Below, piece by piece: positions 7,207 through 16,140 of a DNA stretch of 60,086 nucleotides. Positions within the stretch are counted from its first letter, which is position 1, and each line of letters begins with the position of its first letter. The position numbers were made by a program, and so were the translations under genes. Origin of the DNA: Candidatus Poseidonia sp. (lineage in GTDB: Archaea; Thermoplasmatota; Poseidoniia; Poseidoniales; Poseidoniaceae); assembly GCA_030827475.1 (NCBI GenBank), contig JAUREJ010000009.1, forward strand, positions 1 to 60,086, read 5' to 3'. A model generated the notes under the pieces. The model saw only the letters and a program-made list of their open reading frames with translations. It did no database searches and had not been told where the DNA came from.

Positions 7207-10200
7207 TCAATCATCGTCCGAATTCCGCTTGACCGCGCGTCGCTTGACGGGGGCCTTCCGAGGGGCTGGACGTCGGCCAACAGCCCGGCGAACGGGTTTC
7301 TTGCGGGGCGCATCGTCATCATCGTCATCGTCATCGTCATCATCATCGTCATCGTCATCGTCATCGTCGTCCTCATCCTCCTCTTCGGGTTCCGGTTCGG
7401 ACTTCTTCTGGCGACGGCGCTCTTTGCGCTGCACGATGTTGATGGCGAAGGGATCGTCATCATCATTGACAGGAGCGGCTTTTGCCTCATCTTCCTTCTT
7501 TTCTTCCTCAGCAAAAGGATCGGACTTGGTCCCGGTGCCGGTGACGGCATCCATATCGAGGTCTTGGCTGGTGCCGATGAACTCCGCCATCCACGATTCG
7601 TCGTCGTCGTCGTCGTCGCCACGCTTTTTCTTCTTGGGTCCGGACATGCCAACCCGGATGATCATGAGGGAGACCACAATCGCCAACAGGTTGACCAAGG
7701 CGATAATCCACACCATCACATAGGGTGGGTCGGTATAGCCCGGTGTGATGGTTTCAGGTTCAACCGGTGGCTTGAGATCTTCAACATAGTTGCAATACGT
7801 GGTGCCGTCCAGGTTGTTTCGGCAGAAATCCACCACGAACTCAACGCGCTTTTGAACCTCGTTTCCTGCACCGTCCGTTGCTCGGACGGTCAAGGCGTGT
7901 TTGCCGGTTTCGAAGTTGCCCGACGAGATTTCCATATCGGCCGAGAGTGCCCGGCTGTTGCCGTCCACGTCGGTGATGCCCGTCAAATCCGACCAAGGTG
8001 TGGACACGGGCGAGCCGGTTTCACCACCAAAATGGTACGTAAATCGGTACTGGAACGTGGTGATGATGACGTCGTCTTCAGCGCCTGCGAGAATGTTGAT
8101 TCGGTTTCCATAGAGGTATTTTGAGCCGTCAGAGGCGGGGGTTGGCGAGAAGATGCTGACCTGCGGAAGTTGAGCATCGATGGAGAGGTGCGTCCAAGTT
8201 TGGATGACCTCGTTGTTGGATTCGTCCTCCATCGTGACCCGTATCACCATGTCCCCGGCGTCGGTGTTCGAGAGGATGCTAAAGTCGTAGGTGTAAAGTG
8301 GACCAACCTCGGGGTTGTTCCGATTGTCGTTGAGAACGGAAAGGGGTTCCTCGTCGTTGGTCAGTACCGCACCGTCGAGGGTGGTGATGTTGATGGTTGG
8401 TGTGGTGCCGAGGTCTTCGTTGACCTGGAGGCGGAAGCTGTACTGACCGGCCACCATGGTGGTGCTTTCGTACGGAGCCCCTTCCCCGTCAACGACGGTT
8501 AACGTGGCGTTGGGCAGCAAGGTGTCCTCTGGAACCTTGAAGGCGTTTCCACCGATGCCACCGAAGATCTCACCGTTGAAATTGCCCCACTCATCGGTGA
8601 TGGAAACGGCGTACCACACCTCACGGTCAACGTTGGGCGGGATGTCGAATTCTCTCGTGATGGTATCCCCGGTCTCGAGGCCGGTGGAAATGTCGTCGAG
8701 AACGAGTTCCCATCCGTCGGAGTCGGTGTCGGAGATGTCGTTCTCGTCTTCACCGAACGGCGCACCGTAATGGCGCCAGATGGCGTACGACTCGTTGGCT
8801 TCATCCTCGTTGAACCATTCAAGGCTCACGAGGTTCATCGAACCGATGGAATACGCATTCTTGATTCGGGGTGGGTTGGGTGCAAGGGTGTCCTCAAAGG
8901 GCACTTGGAAGAAATTTTGGATCAAGCCCGTGAAATGGTAGGTCCCGTTGACGTTGCCGTACAGGGCTTCGGAGGTCACCCAGTAAAACGAGTTCGTCCG
9001 ATACACGCCGTCGGGAACGGGCGCATCAAACGTTCCGATGCTGTCGGAAACGGTGCCCAAGTATTCAAGGGTCTCATTCTCTACGAATTGGCCGGTGTTC
9101 ACTCGGTACGTTGAGTACCAGATGTGATAGACTTCACCCTCGATGCCCAGTTGGTCGTCCCAAGTGACGCGCGTCGTCCGGTCGCCGATGAACTCAGCAT
9201 GAACGTTGGTGGGTTCCGCCACCCAATTGTAGAAGGCATCTTCCTCGATGGCGTTGGTGCAGGAATCGCCGGTTGTTTCGGTGTTGATGACGCCCGTTGA
9301 ATCCACGGTCACGACGCAATAGTAGGAATAACCGAGGAAACCTTGCGGGACTTGGACTTTGAAAGAATTGATGCCTTCAAGAATGCCCGAAACGAGGAGT
9401 TCAACATCGTTGCGAAGGATGGTCGTGAAGGGCTGGTCGGACCGATAAACGCTGTACGTTTCACCCGATTCGGACGCCACGTCCCCCCAGCTGAGGTTGG
9501 TATGTCCCGTGCCCGTCTGAGGTACCGGCACAAACTGGGCCCCCAAGAGAATGGGTTGCGGGGGTGGACGGTTGTCCTCAACCACGGGGTCAGTGAGCGT
9601 GTTTTTCCCCACGAAGCGGAGGTCTTCGTAATCCTCGTACAACCCCGATGTTGCGTTGTATGTATGGTTGGCCAAGAAATAGGTGATTGAGTAGTAACTT
9701 TCCCGTTGGGTGTTGGGCGGAACGGTCACCACGTAGGAGGTGTTGGTTGCATCAACAACGGCGATCGGCGTTGTGGTTCCGGGCAAGTAAATGCCGTTAC
9801 CACGGTTGATTTCATACGGAGTTTGCCAGATGCGAATCTGCAAGGCGTTCGGGCCGGTCGTCGGGTGAACGGGGAGGATATCGTTGTAATTCAACCACGT
9901 CAGGGTGGTTTCACTGGCCGTGGCATCAAACTGAGCCGAGATGATGAACGGGGTCTGAACGGGTTGCGCTATTTCGGTCACTGGGGTCGTTAGGTTCGAT
10001 TCGTCGGGCAACAAATCCGCCATTTCGCTCCCGTTGGCGAGCGTCGTGGTGATGGCGTAGTAGAACAGGCCGTCGGTCCCCGGGGCGACCGGATAGGCTA
10101 CGGCATGCCCTGGATGAGTGGTGCCCGAACAATACCCCGGATTTCCCCCTGCGGCCGTATTACTGCAAACGTCCACCGTGGCGAACGGGGTTAAACTGGC

Positions 10201-10479
10201 GAGATTGGAGGTGTTGATCGGTGCAGTGTGGCGATAAACATTGTACGTTGATGAGAACATGTTGTTCAGGACGGTGATGTCGGTGGAAACTTGATTCTCC
10301 CAAGTGACGGTCGTGGTTTCCGTCGCCGTGACGAAGGTAGCGCTGATGTTGTGCGCCTGATGATTGTCGGCGGGGCTCTGCCCTGAAACAGGCGTAAGGG
10401 GGGCGAGGGCGAGAAGCATCACCGCAGCAAGAAGGACGGCGCGCAAAGTTCCGTTTTGTTCAGCCGTTGGACTACCCAT
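7207..10479 (-). CDS. Large fibronectin-like surface protein with poly-Asp cytoplasmic tail
   Basis: This protein of about 1090 residues starts with a signal peptide (LRAVLLAAVMLLALAPL, cleavage near VSGQ). A series of beta-sandwich repeats follows, each with a Trp- and Tyr-containing pattern (TTLTWLNY, HTNLSWGD, TRVTWDDQ, VSLEWFNE) typical of fibronectin type III-like domains, then Ig-like domains. One membrane helix (VWIIALVNLLAIVVSLMII) near residue 940 is followed by KKKKRG and a long charged tail: six Asp, later 20 consecutive Asp, then a Lys/Arg-rich end (RRAVGRRPAPRK). The inside-positive rule puts the tail in the cytoplasm. It is probably a cell-surface adhesion or glycan/peptide-binding protein. 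The track M1 is a TTG; the ATG at 10479 is preferred. Confidence 0.8.
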   Translation of the reverse strand: MGSPTAEQNGTLRAVLLAAVMLLALAPLTPVSGQSPADNHQAHNISATFVTATETTTVTWENQVSTDITVLNNMFSSTYNVYRHTAPINTSNLASLTPFATVDVCSNTAAGGNPGYCSGTTHPGHAVAYPVAPGTDGLFYYAITTTLANGSEMADLLPDESNLTTPVTEIAQPVQTPFIISAQFDATASETTLTWLNYNDILPVHPTTGPNALQIRIWQTPYEINRGNGIYLPGTTTPIAVVDATNTSYVVTVPPNTQRESYYSITYFLANHTYNATSGLYEDYEDLRFVGKNTLTDPVVEDNRPPPQPILLGAQFVPVPQTGTGHTNLSWGDVASESGETYSVYRSDQPFTTILRNDVELLVSGILEGINSFKVQVPQGFLGYSYYCVVTVDSTGVINTETTGDSCTNAIEEDAFYNWVAEPTNVHAEFIGDRTTRVTWDDQLGIEGEVYHIWYSTYRVNTGQFVENETLEYLGTVSDSIGTFDAPVPDGVYRTNSFYWVTSEALYGNVNGTYHFTGLIQNFFQVPFEDTLAPNPPRIKNAYSIGSMNLVSLEWFNEDEANESYAIWRHYGAPFGEDENDISDTDSDGWELVLDDISTGLETGDTITREFDIPPNVDREVWYAVSITDEWGNFNGEIFGGIGGNAFKVPEDTLLPNATLTVVDGEGAPYESTTMVAGQYSFRLQVNEDLGTTPTINITTLDGAVLTNDEEPLSVLNDNRNNPEVGPLYTYDFSILSNTDAGDMVIRVTMEDESNNEVIQTWTHLSIDAQLPQVSIFSPTPASDGSKYLYGNRINILAGAEDDVIITTFQYRFTYHFGGETGSPVSTPWSDLTGITDVDGNSRALSADMEISSGNFETGKHALTVRATDGAGNEVQKRVEFVVDFCRNNLDGTTYCNYVEDLKPPVEPETITPGYTDPPYVMVWIIALVNLLAIVVSLMIIRVGMSGPKKKKRGDDDDDDESWMAEFIGTSQDLDMDAVTGTGTKSDPFAEEEKKEDEAKAAPVNDDDDPFAINIVQRKERRRQKKSEPEPEEEDEDDDDDDDDDDDDDDDDDDDDAPRKKPVRRAVGRRPAPRKAPVKRRAVKRNSDDD
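7312..7371 (-). repeat. GAT/GAC triplet repeat encoding 20 Asp
   Basis: Twenty uninterrupted GAT or GAC codons occur here, largely alternating as a hexanucleotide GATGAC unit (read as gtcatc on the plus strand). Such repeats are prone to length change by slippage. A second shorter GAC run encodes six Asp near 7600. Confidence 0.95.
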
Positions 10480-10566
10480 CAACGCATATGTAGCCTTCGT
10501 CCGTTATCACTATGTCGCTTGAAAGGCGTCAAAACAGCCCTTCCTCAGCCCGAAACAGAGGCGCCA

Positions 10567-11283
10567 TCACGATGTTGAATCGGCGCCCTCGTTTTGGTTG
10601 GGTTGAGGCAAGGGTTCCCGTTCGTCCAAGGCCTTGATTTCGCCTTTTGCTTGCAGAAACCGAACCAAGAATGTCCAAACCCCGCCCAAGGCCGAAATGA
10701 ACACGATGAGGCTCATCGGATTGACGCTGATGTGGTCGTAAGGTGCGGGGTAGGTTGCGCTCACATCCGCACCAACGATGAGCATGATGCCCATCACGAC
10801 CAACGAGAGCAAGGTCAACACCGTGCGATCGGCGCGCGAAAAGCCGCGGTAATTTCGGGCCCCAGCCACCGCTTGCGCCTGCGTCCCCATGTACGAGCCG
10901 AGCAGGGTCAAGAAAGCGGCGGCAAAACCGAGCGCCAGGTCACCAACGAACACGGAGGCGCTGATGCAAACGACCCAGGTCGCGTCGAGCAAGCGGTCGA
11001 TGGTGTGGTCGAGGTAATCGCCCCAGCGGGTGACCTCGCCCTTGGCCCGAGCCAGTGAACCGTCCAACCCGTCAAACAGCATGGCGAGGGCGATCATCAA
11101 GGCGCCACCCAGCAACCAGCCGCCACCCGAGGTGCTGTCGGGGGCGTACATGGCCAGCACACCTCCGGCCACCCCAAGCGGGAGGGCCATCCACGTCACG
11201 GCTTCGGGCGAAAAACGGTGAAACGTCCGCAACACAGGCTGAAGCGCGGCTTCCCAGCGACGGCGCATCTTCTCTAGGGCCAT
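10567..11283 (-). CDS. CDP-alcohol phosphatidyltransferase family protein
   Basis: This 238-residue integral membrane protein has about six hydrophobic segments. The family signature is complete: DGLDGSLARAKGEV followed by GDYLDHTID, matching D-x2-DG-x2-AR-x8-G-x3-D-x3-D, whose aspartates bind metal and CDP. In archaea these enzymes attach a polar head group such as inositol phosphate, serine or glycerol to CDP-archaeol. The specific substrate cannot be read from the motif. An archaetidylserine-decarboxylase-like gene far away in the window (54954) makes a role in the same lipid pathway possible but unproven. The Fap7-like gene lies 61 bases upstream on the same strand. Confidence 0.85.
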   Translation of the reverse strand: MALEKMRRRWEAALQPVLRTFHRFSPEAVTWMALPLGVAGGVLAMYAPDSTSGGGWLLGGALMIALAMLFDGLDGSLARAKGEVTRWGDYLDHTIDRLLDATWVVCISASVFVGDLALGFAAAFLTLLGSYMGTQAQAVAGARNYRGFSRADRTVLTLLSLVVMGIMLIVGADVSATYPAPYDHISVNPMSLIVFISALGGVWTFLVRFLQAKGEIKALDEREPLPQPNQNEGADSTS

Positions 11284-11344
11284 GGGCCAACGACCTCCGA
11301 ACGGGTGTTATGGTTTGTGGAGGCCACCGCGCCGAATCGTTGGA

Positions 11345-11884
11345 TTAACCAAGCCAATCGATGGCGCTGGAGACGTGAGCATCCAACGCTTCCGAGGGCA
11401 TGCCCTCCTCCACCCAGGCTTCGATGCGGTGACCAAGCGTTTCGGTTTCGTTCGCACCGGCGTCCAATTCCAACAAGGGGAGGTCGACCTCAAACTCCGA
11501 CAACTCCGCCCAGTGGCCTGCCGTCATTTCCCATTCCACGTTGGCGCGAACCTTGGCCTCACCGTAGCCTCGTTGGGTCAAACGTTGGGAGAGTACCGAG
11601 GGCGAACACCGCAAGACGACGATGGCATCAACATCCAGAAAGTGGCTCAAATGCCCGTCGACCACCCATCGCCCCGACCGAGGAGGTTCCCACGCTTCGT
11701 CCAAACGTTGGATATCGATGGGAGCAGCGCCGTCCTTCGGGTCCACTTCCTCAAGACATCCGTGTGAAGCCGCCAGCTCAGCTACCGAGAGCACCCCCCA
11801 TCCGCGCGCTTGAAGCCATGACGCAACGGTCGATTTCCCCACACCGGGCGTCCCGGTCAAAGCCACCACGCAAGGTTCGTCCAT
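11345..11884 (-). CDS. Fap7/AK6-like nucleoside kinase
   Basis: This protein of about 179 residues begins with a beta strand and P-loop, VVALTGTPGVGKSTVASWL, then WVVDGHLSHFL and a later RGYGEAKVRANVEWEM. The arrangement and length fit the adenylate-kinase-6/Fap7 family, which acts on nucleotides and in archaea and eukaryotes assists small-subunit ribosome maturation. The track start at 12145 adds about 87 residues on the opposite strand of the neighbouring gene; the ATG at 11884 (MDEPCV) places the P-loop at the normal distance from the N-terminus. It is divergent from the helical protein gene at 11988. Confidence 0.8.
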   Translation of the reverse strand: MDEPCVVALTGTPGVGKSTVASWLQARGWGVLSVAELAASHGCLEEVDPKDGAAPIDIQRLDEAWEPPRSGRWVVDGHLSHFLDVDAIVVLRCSPSVLSQRLTQRGYGEAKVRANVEWEMTAGHWAELSEFEVDLPLLELDAGANETETLGHRIEAWVEEGMPSEALDAHVSSAIDWLG

Positions 11885-11987
11885 GACCGGCCTTCGGTGC
11901 TGCACGTATCTAAAGGGACACGCCGATGGACGGGCCCGCCTCAACAAAGGCATCATAGCCGGCGGCGTTCTCACCTCACCTGTTCCC

Positions 11988-12737
11988 ATGTTCGGCATGC
12001 AAGACCCGTCCCAAACGCTGCTCCAAATTGAGCGGTACATGGCGGAGGGTCGACTCGAGCTCTCCGAGGTGATGGCCACCCAATTTTGCGACTTGATGCT
12101 TTCAACGAAAAAAAGGGACCCGCAACAACAAATCTTCCTGCTCAAAGGACTCCGATTGATGTGCGATGTCTACTTGCTGCGCAACAAGGCCGAACAGAGC
12201 ATGAAAGCCATCAAACGCATGCATAACGAACGCAAAAACCTCGTCAATGTCCTGCAAAAGCATGCCCCACAGATGCTGGAGGCGATGCAACCCGAGCACG
12301 AAGACCACCTTCGGGCCGGTCGGTTGTACGCCGCAGCAGGCAAAACAAAGGCGGCATCAAAGGCGTTTGCTCGATGTGAAAAACTCGCACCGGGCCACCT
12401 CGCAGCCTCCCTTGCCGCAACCCGTGCAATGCCCTCAAAAGCCCACATCGCCCGCTTCCTCGGGGCGATCGACGCCGCTGGGAGCGTGGTGCTGGCCAAC
12501 GGTGCATTTGTGCTTCAGCCGACGGGGTCGCCTGCGGTACCGTTGGATGAAGTGCTGGACGCTTTGCGGCACGCTGCTTCAGCAAGTCCAGCGCACGCCG
12601 ATGCCTGCACAAAAGCCCAGGCCGACTTGAGCGTGCAACAGGCAGCCATTCTCGCCGGTGAGCAAGCCGCTAACGCACGCTTGCAATCAGCGCTGGACAG
12701 CCTGCAACCAAAGCACGACTACTACCAGTACGGATGA
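11988..12737 (+). CDS. Helical, TPR-like protein of unknown function
   Basis: This protein of about 249 residues is predicted almost entirely alpha-helical, with no signal peptide or membrane segment. Residues in the middle (HLRAGRLYAAAGKTKAASKAFARCEKLAPGH) resemble a TPR hairpin. The C-terminus ends in a Gln- and Ala-rich helix and KHDYYQYG. The track start at 11883 overlaps the divergent kinase gene, so ATG 11988 (or 11997) is preferred. No specific family is recognised. A scaffold or protein-interaction role is the most that can be suggested. Confidence 0.65.
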   Translation: MFGMQDPSQTLLQIERYMAEGRLELSEVMATQFCDLMLSTKKRDPQQQIFLLKGLRLMCDVYLLRNKAEQSMKAIKRMHNERKNLVNVLQKHAPQMLEAMQPEHEDHLRAGRLYAAAGKTKAASKAFARCEKLAPGHLAASLAATRAMPSKAHIARFLGAIDAAGSVVLANGAFVLQPTGSPAVPLDEVLDALRHAASASPAHADACTKAQADLSVQQAAILAGEQAANARLQSALDSLQPKHDYYQYG

Positions 12738-12738
12738 G

Positions 12739-12813
12739 TAGCGAGGGATGGATTTGAACCATCGATCTCCGGGTTATGAGCCCGACGGGATATCCAGACT
12801 ACCCCACCTCGCT
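12739..12813 (-). tRNA. Initiator tRNA-Met (anticodon CAT)
   Basis: The minus strand folds as a cloverleaf with acceptor AGCGAGG/CCTCGCT, anticodon stem TCGGG/CCCGG, loop CTCATAA (anticodon CAT), and T arm GATGG-TTCAAAT-CCATC. The A1-U72 pair and the three consecutive G:C pairs in the anticodon stem are the hallmarks of an archaeal initiator tRNA. Discriminator is A; CCA is not encoded; no intron. It lies one base beyond the stop of the preceding convergent gene. Confidence 0.95.
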
Positions 12814-12909
12814 AAACCAACCGCCACGGTTCACCGTCTTCAAACCACCGTTTGCTTCAGGTTCCCGAAAAAGGGTGCTTTCTTGAGGTGTAAACCCCTC
12901 CCCCTGACC

Positions 12910-13758
12910 ATGCGAACAACCGGCCATCTCACGGCGCTGATGCTCGCACTCCTGTTCTGCATGCCTTTCTCGGGGTGCCTCGCTGGTGAAGTTCAGGACG
13001 ACAGCAATCCCATCACGATGGCCGTGCATTACGATTCGACGTCGGGAACAATCACCGAACGCATCCAAAACAACGCCATTTTAACGCAAACAGGCGTGGA
13101 ATTGAGTTTTGATTTCGCACGCGTAACCTCCAAGGCTGGGGCGATGAAGAGCTTCACGCTCGACCCGGGCGACGATGACGAAGGGGGAAACGTCGTGACC
13201 GTGAACGCCAACGAGCGGGCGGAACTCTCCTACACCTACCTCACGCACGGCTTATTTACGGTCACCCTAAGCGCCACCGATGAAGCGAACAACAACGCCG
13301 AAATCAGCCTCACCGTTCGCATTGACAAAACCATCGACTGGACGCAAAGCAACACCGACGACCCCCCCACCATGACCGTGTCAACCACGCCCGATTGCGA
13401 TTGCCCAATCGCGGAAAAAATCACCGTCGATTCCACGATTTCAAATCCAGAGGATTTGGTGCCCGCTACGCAGGTCACGACCACCTGGCACCTCAATGAT
13501 CCCGACGGGGACCAACAAGCCTTCCACACCGAACAGATTGGCGACGGGCAGGAAGCCACGTGGACGCACAGCCAATACAACCTTGCCAGCGGAGACTGGA
13601 CATTGGAGGTCACCATTGATTCGGGTAACGATTCCATCTCTATCCATCACATCGTCACCGTGCTTTACGAAGCGCTTGAATCCACACCAAATCCGTTGAT
13701 GATTGAAATGCCCGATGAAGCGAGTGATTCACTTTCCGTTTTGCAAAATAAGAAGTGA
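12910..13758 (+). CDS. Secreted lipoprotein with PKD/Ig-like domains
   Basis: This protein of about 282 residues has a lipoprotein-type signal peptide: hydrophobic LTALMLALLFCMPF followed by the lipobox-like FSGC, so Cys would be lipidated and the protein tethered outside. The rest is beta-rich and acidic, with two PKD- or cadherin-like domains. The first contains TLDPGDDDEGGN and VTLSATDEANN; the second follows the cysteine pair DCDC. The track start at 12748 would overlap the tRNA-Met gene, so ATG 12910 is used. The ligand or partner is unknown. Confidence 0.75.
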   Translation: MRTTGHLTALMLALLFCMPFSGCLAGEVQDDSNPITMAVHYDSTSGTITERIQNNAILTQTGVELSFDFARVTSKAGAMKSFTLDPGDDDEGGNVVTVNANERAELSYTYLTHGLFTVTLSATDEANNNAEISLTVRIDKTIDWTQSNTDDPPTMTVSTTPDCDCPIAEKITVDSTISNPEDLVPATQVTTTWHLNDPDGDQQAFHTEQIGDGQEATWTHSQYNLASGDWTLEVTIDSGNDSISIHHIVTVLYEALESTPNPLMIEMPDEASDSLSVLQNKK

Positions 13759-13845
13759 AAGTGAAAAAACAGCGAACTGCGAGCAACCACAGGGAGAACT
13801 TGGCCGGCCGTAGAAGCGAAGTCACGTCGCGCCCTCCTTCGTCCG

Positions 13846-13854
13846 TTCATATAG
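13846..13854 (+). promoter_or_regulatory. Possible TATA box for radA
   Basis: TTCATATAG lies about 40 bases before the radA ATG, and GGAG/AAGGG sequences sit between. The spacing suits a short-leader transcript. It is a sequence match only, without experimental support. Confidence 0.35.
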
Positions 13855-13889
13855 GGACGCCAGCACAGCCGGAGTTGAAGGGATGAAGA

Positions 13890-14924
13890 ATGCCGACGAA
13901 AACAGAGAAGAACGTGAACATCGAAATTGAAAAGAATGAAGCACCGAAGGAAGAGGTGGTCGCTCCAATGACGGAGGAAGAGGAGGTCCAATTGACCATC
14001 GAAGACCTGCCTGGTGTGGGACCGGCAACCGCTGAGAAACTCCGTGAAGCTGGTTTTGAAGAACTCCTCGCCTTGGCCGTGATGTCGCCCGGCGACCTCG
14101 CTGAAGAAGCTGAACTGGGCGAAGCAGTCTCCGCCAAGATCATCGCTTCTGCCAAGAAAATGGCCAACATCGGCGGCTTCGTTTCCGGCGATGCCCTGCT
14201 CGAGCGCCGTCGTGAAGTGCGGAAGCTCTGCTCCAAGGTCCAATCCATTGACGACCTCCTCGGCGGCGGTTTTGAAACCCAAGCCCTGGTTGAGGTGTAC
14301 GGGGAATTTGGGAGCGGTAAGACGCAGATCGGCCACCAGTTGGCCGTGAACTGCACCCTGCCCGTTGACCAAGGAGGCCTTGACGGGGACGTGTTTTACA
14401 TCGATACCGAAGACACCTTCCGCCCGGAGCGCATCACGCAAATGGCGCGGGGCCATGGCCTCGACCCCGAGTACGTCCTCTCTCGTATCCACGTCGCTCG
14501 TGCTTACAACTCCGCTCACCAAATGTTGCTCGCCGACGAGATCAAACGGATGAGCAAGGGCTTGAACGTCAAGATGATCATCGTTGATTCACTCACCAGC
14601 CACTTCCGAGCCGAGTTCATTGGCCGAGGCATGTTGGCTCGCCGCCAGCAGAAGCTCAACAGCCACCTCAAAGATTTGAAGCAGTTGGCGGACATCAACA
14701 ACGCCCTCGTTCTTGTGACCAACCAAGTTCACTCCAAGCCCGATGCGATGTGGGGCGACCCTACCAAGCCCATCGGCGGCCACATTCTCGCCCACGCCAG
14801 CACCTTCCGCCTCTACCTCAGAAAGGCCAAGGGCGGTCGCCGAATTGCTCGCTTGGTCGACTCTCCAAACCTGCCGGACGGCGAGTGCGTCTACCAGGTG
14901 ACTGAAGAAGGCCTTCGTGACTGA
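13890..14924 (+). CDS. radA: DNA repair and recombination protein RadA
   Basis: This 344-residue recombinase forms filaments on single-stranded DNA and performs strand exchange. An acidic N-terminal stretch (about 1-35) is followed by a helix-hairpin-helix domain ([15 protein letters not shown]). The RecA-type ATPase core has Walker [10 protein letters not shown] and Walker [16 protein letters not shown] Gln/His region [19 protein letters not shown] and the conserved [19 protein letters not shown] follow. Length and motif order are typical of archaeal RadA. No intein is present. It precedes ftsZ on the same strand with 88 bases between them. Confidence 0.97.
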   Translation: MPTKTEKNVNIEIEKNEAPKEEVVAPMTEEEEVQLTIEDLPGVGPATAEKLREAGFEELLALAVMSPGDLAEEAELGEAVSAKIIASAKKMANIGGFVSGDALLERRREVRKLCSKVQSIDDLLGGGFETQALVEVYGEFGSGKTQIGHQLAVNCTLPVDQGGLDGDVFYIDTEDTFRPERITQMARGHGLDPEYVLSRIHVARAYNSAHQMLLADEIKRMSKGLNVKMIIVDSLTSHFRAEFIGRGMLARRQQKLNSHLKDLKQLADINNALVLVTNQVHSKPDAMWGDPTKPIGGHILAHASTFRLYLRKAKGGRRIARLVDSPNLPDGECVYQVTEEGLRD

Positions 14925-15012
14925 TTCGGCGTTTCGGTGTCGGGAGTGAAAACGACCTGAGAACACTTGGCCGGTGCGGCAAGTTGAAAATGTCGTCAAG
15001 TGAACTTCGCTC

Positions 15013-16140
15013 ATGCGCCATCTGATCGAACGTGTGCTCGAACTCACCGATGAAGAGGAACGGATCCCCATTCGCGAACAGGCGCCCGACCAAGGCAGCG
15101 ATGAAGAATTGCGAGCCTTGCTTGAATCGCTCCAACCCCGAATCCGTGTTTACGGTGTGGGCGGTGCGGGATGCAACGCTGTGAACCGTCTCTTTGACGA
15201 ATCACTCTTCGAATCGTCCTACGTGACTGGGTACGCCATCAACACGGATGCTCAGGCGCTCCTTCAATCGCCAATTCAAGAAAAAGTCCTGATTGGCAGA
15301 ACAGCGCGAGGAAGGGGTGCCGGCGGCGATCCGACCAAAGGCGAGGCTGCTGCCCTTGAATCGGAGATGGTGCTGCGACGCATCACCAACGACACCCAAC
15401 TCGCCATCATCACCGCAGGGATGGGGGGCGGTTCGGGAACCGGCGCAGCGGGCCACATCGCACGACTCGCAAAGGCCCAGGGTGCGCTAACCATCGCCGT
15501 GGTGACCTATCCGTTCAACTCCGAGGGTTCGCTGAGAAAACAGAACGCTGAATGGGGTCTTGAACGTTTGAGGGAATACTGCGACACCATTCTCGTCATT
15601 CCAAACGAGCGGCTTTTGGAGATCGAAGGCGTCAAGGATTTGCCCATCGCCAGTGCGTTCCGTGTAGGCGACGAACTTCTCGTGCGTTCCATCACGGGCG
15701 TGACCGAGATGCTCAACAGCGACGGGATGGTGAACCTGGATTTCGAGGACCTCAAGGCCATCATCACGTCTGGAGGTGGCGTGGCCATGATCGGCTTGGG
15801 TTCAGCCAAAGGTCCAGGAAGAGCCGAGGCGGCCGTGATGGAAGCCCTGCATTCACCCTTGCTGGAAATGGACATGAGCGATGCTCGGGGTGCGCTCATC
15901 AACGTTATCGGCGGCCCAAGCCTTACCCTAGGCGAAGCTGAACGCTGCAATCAACTGGTCAGCGAACAAATCTCACCCAACGCCAAAATCATCTGGGGTG
16001 CCGATTCAAAACCTGAACACGGTGATGAACTGCGCGTCATGGTGGTCATCACGGGGGTGAAGAGTCCCCAAATTCACGGCTCCATGGAAAACCGACAGCT
16101 TCGTGCATTGCGAAACCGGCAAATCGAATTCGTGAACTGA
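15013..16140 (+). CDS. ftsZ: Cell division GTPase FtsZ
   Basis: This 375-residue tubulin-superfamily GTPase forms the cytokinetic ring. The nucleotide-binding start IRVYGVGGAGCNAVNR follows an N-terminal acidic helix. The tubulin signature GGGSGTGAA and the T7 loop NLDFEDL, whose aspartate triggers GTP hydrolysis in the neighbouring subunit, are intact. The C-terminus ends soon after the second domain (RALRNRQIEFVN), with no long linker or bacterial-type anchoring peptide. Which archaeal FtsZ class it belongs to cannot be determined by eye. Confidence 0.95.
   Translation: MRHLIERVLELTDEEERIPIREQAPDQGSDEELRALLESLQPRIRVYGVGGAGCNAVNRLFDESLFESSYVTGYAINTDAQALLQSPIQEKVLIGRTARGRGAGGDPTKGEAAALESEMVLRRITNDTQLAIITAGMGGGSGTGAAGHIARLAKAQGALTIAVVTYPFNSEGSLRKQNAEWGLERLREYCDTILVIPNERLLEIEGVKDLPIASAFRVGDELLVRSITGVTEMLNSDGMVNLDFEDLKAIITSGGGVAMIGLGSAKGPGRAEAAVMEALHSPLLEMDMSDARGALINVIGGPSLTLGEAERCNQLVSEQISPNAKIIWGADSKPEHGDELRVMVVITGVKSPQIHGSMENRQLRALRNRQIEFVN

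Noticed and set aside
7312-7371. Short tandem repeat as a possible CRISPR or iteron
   Set aside because: It is an in-frame GAT/GAC codon run encoding poly-Asp inside a gene, without spacers.
13665-14522. 285-residue minus-strand ORF over radA
   Set aside because: Antisense shadow of radA, whose plus-strand reading has complete Walker and HhH motifs.
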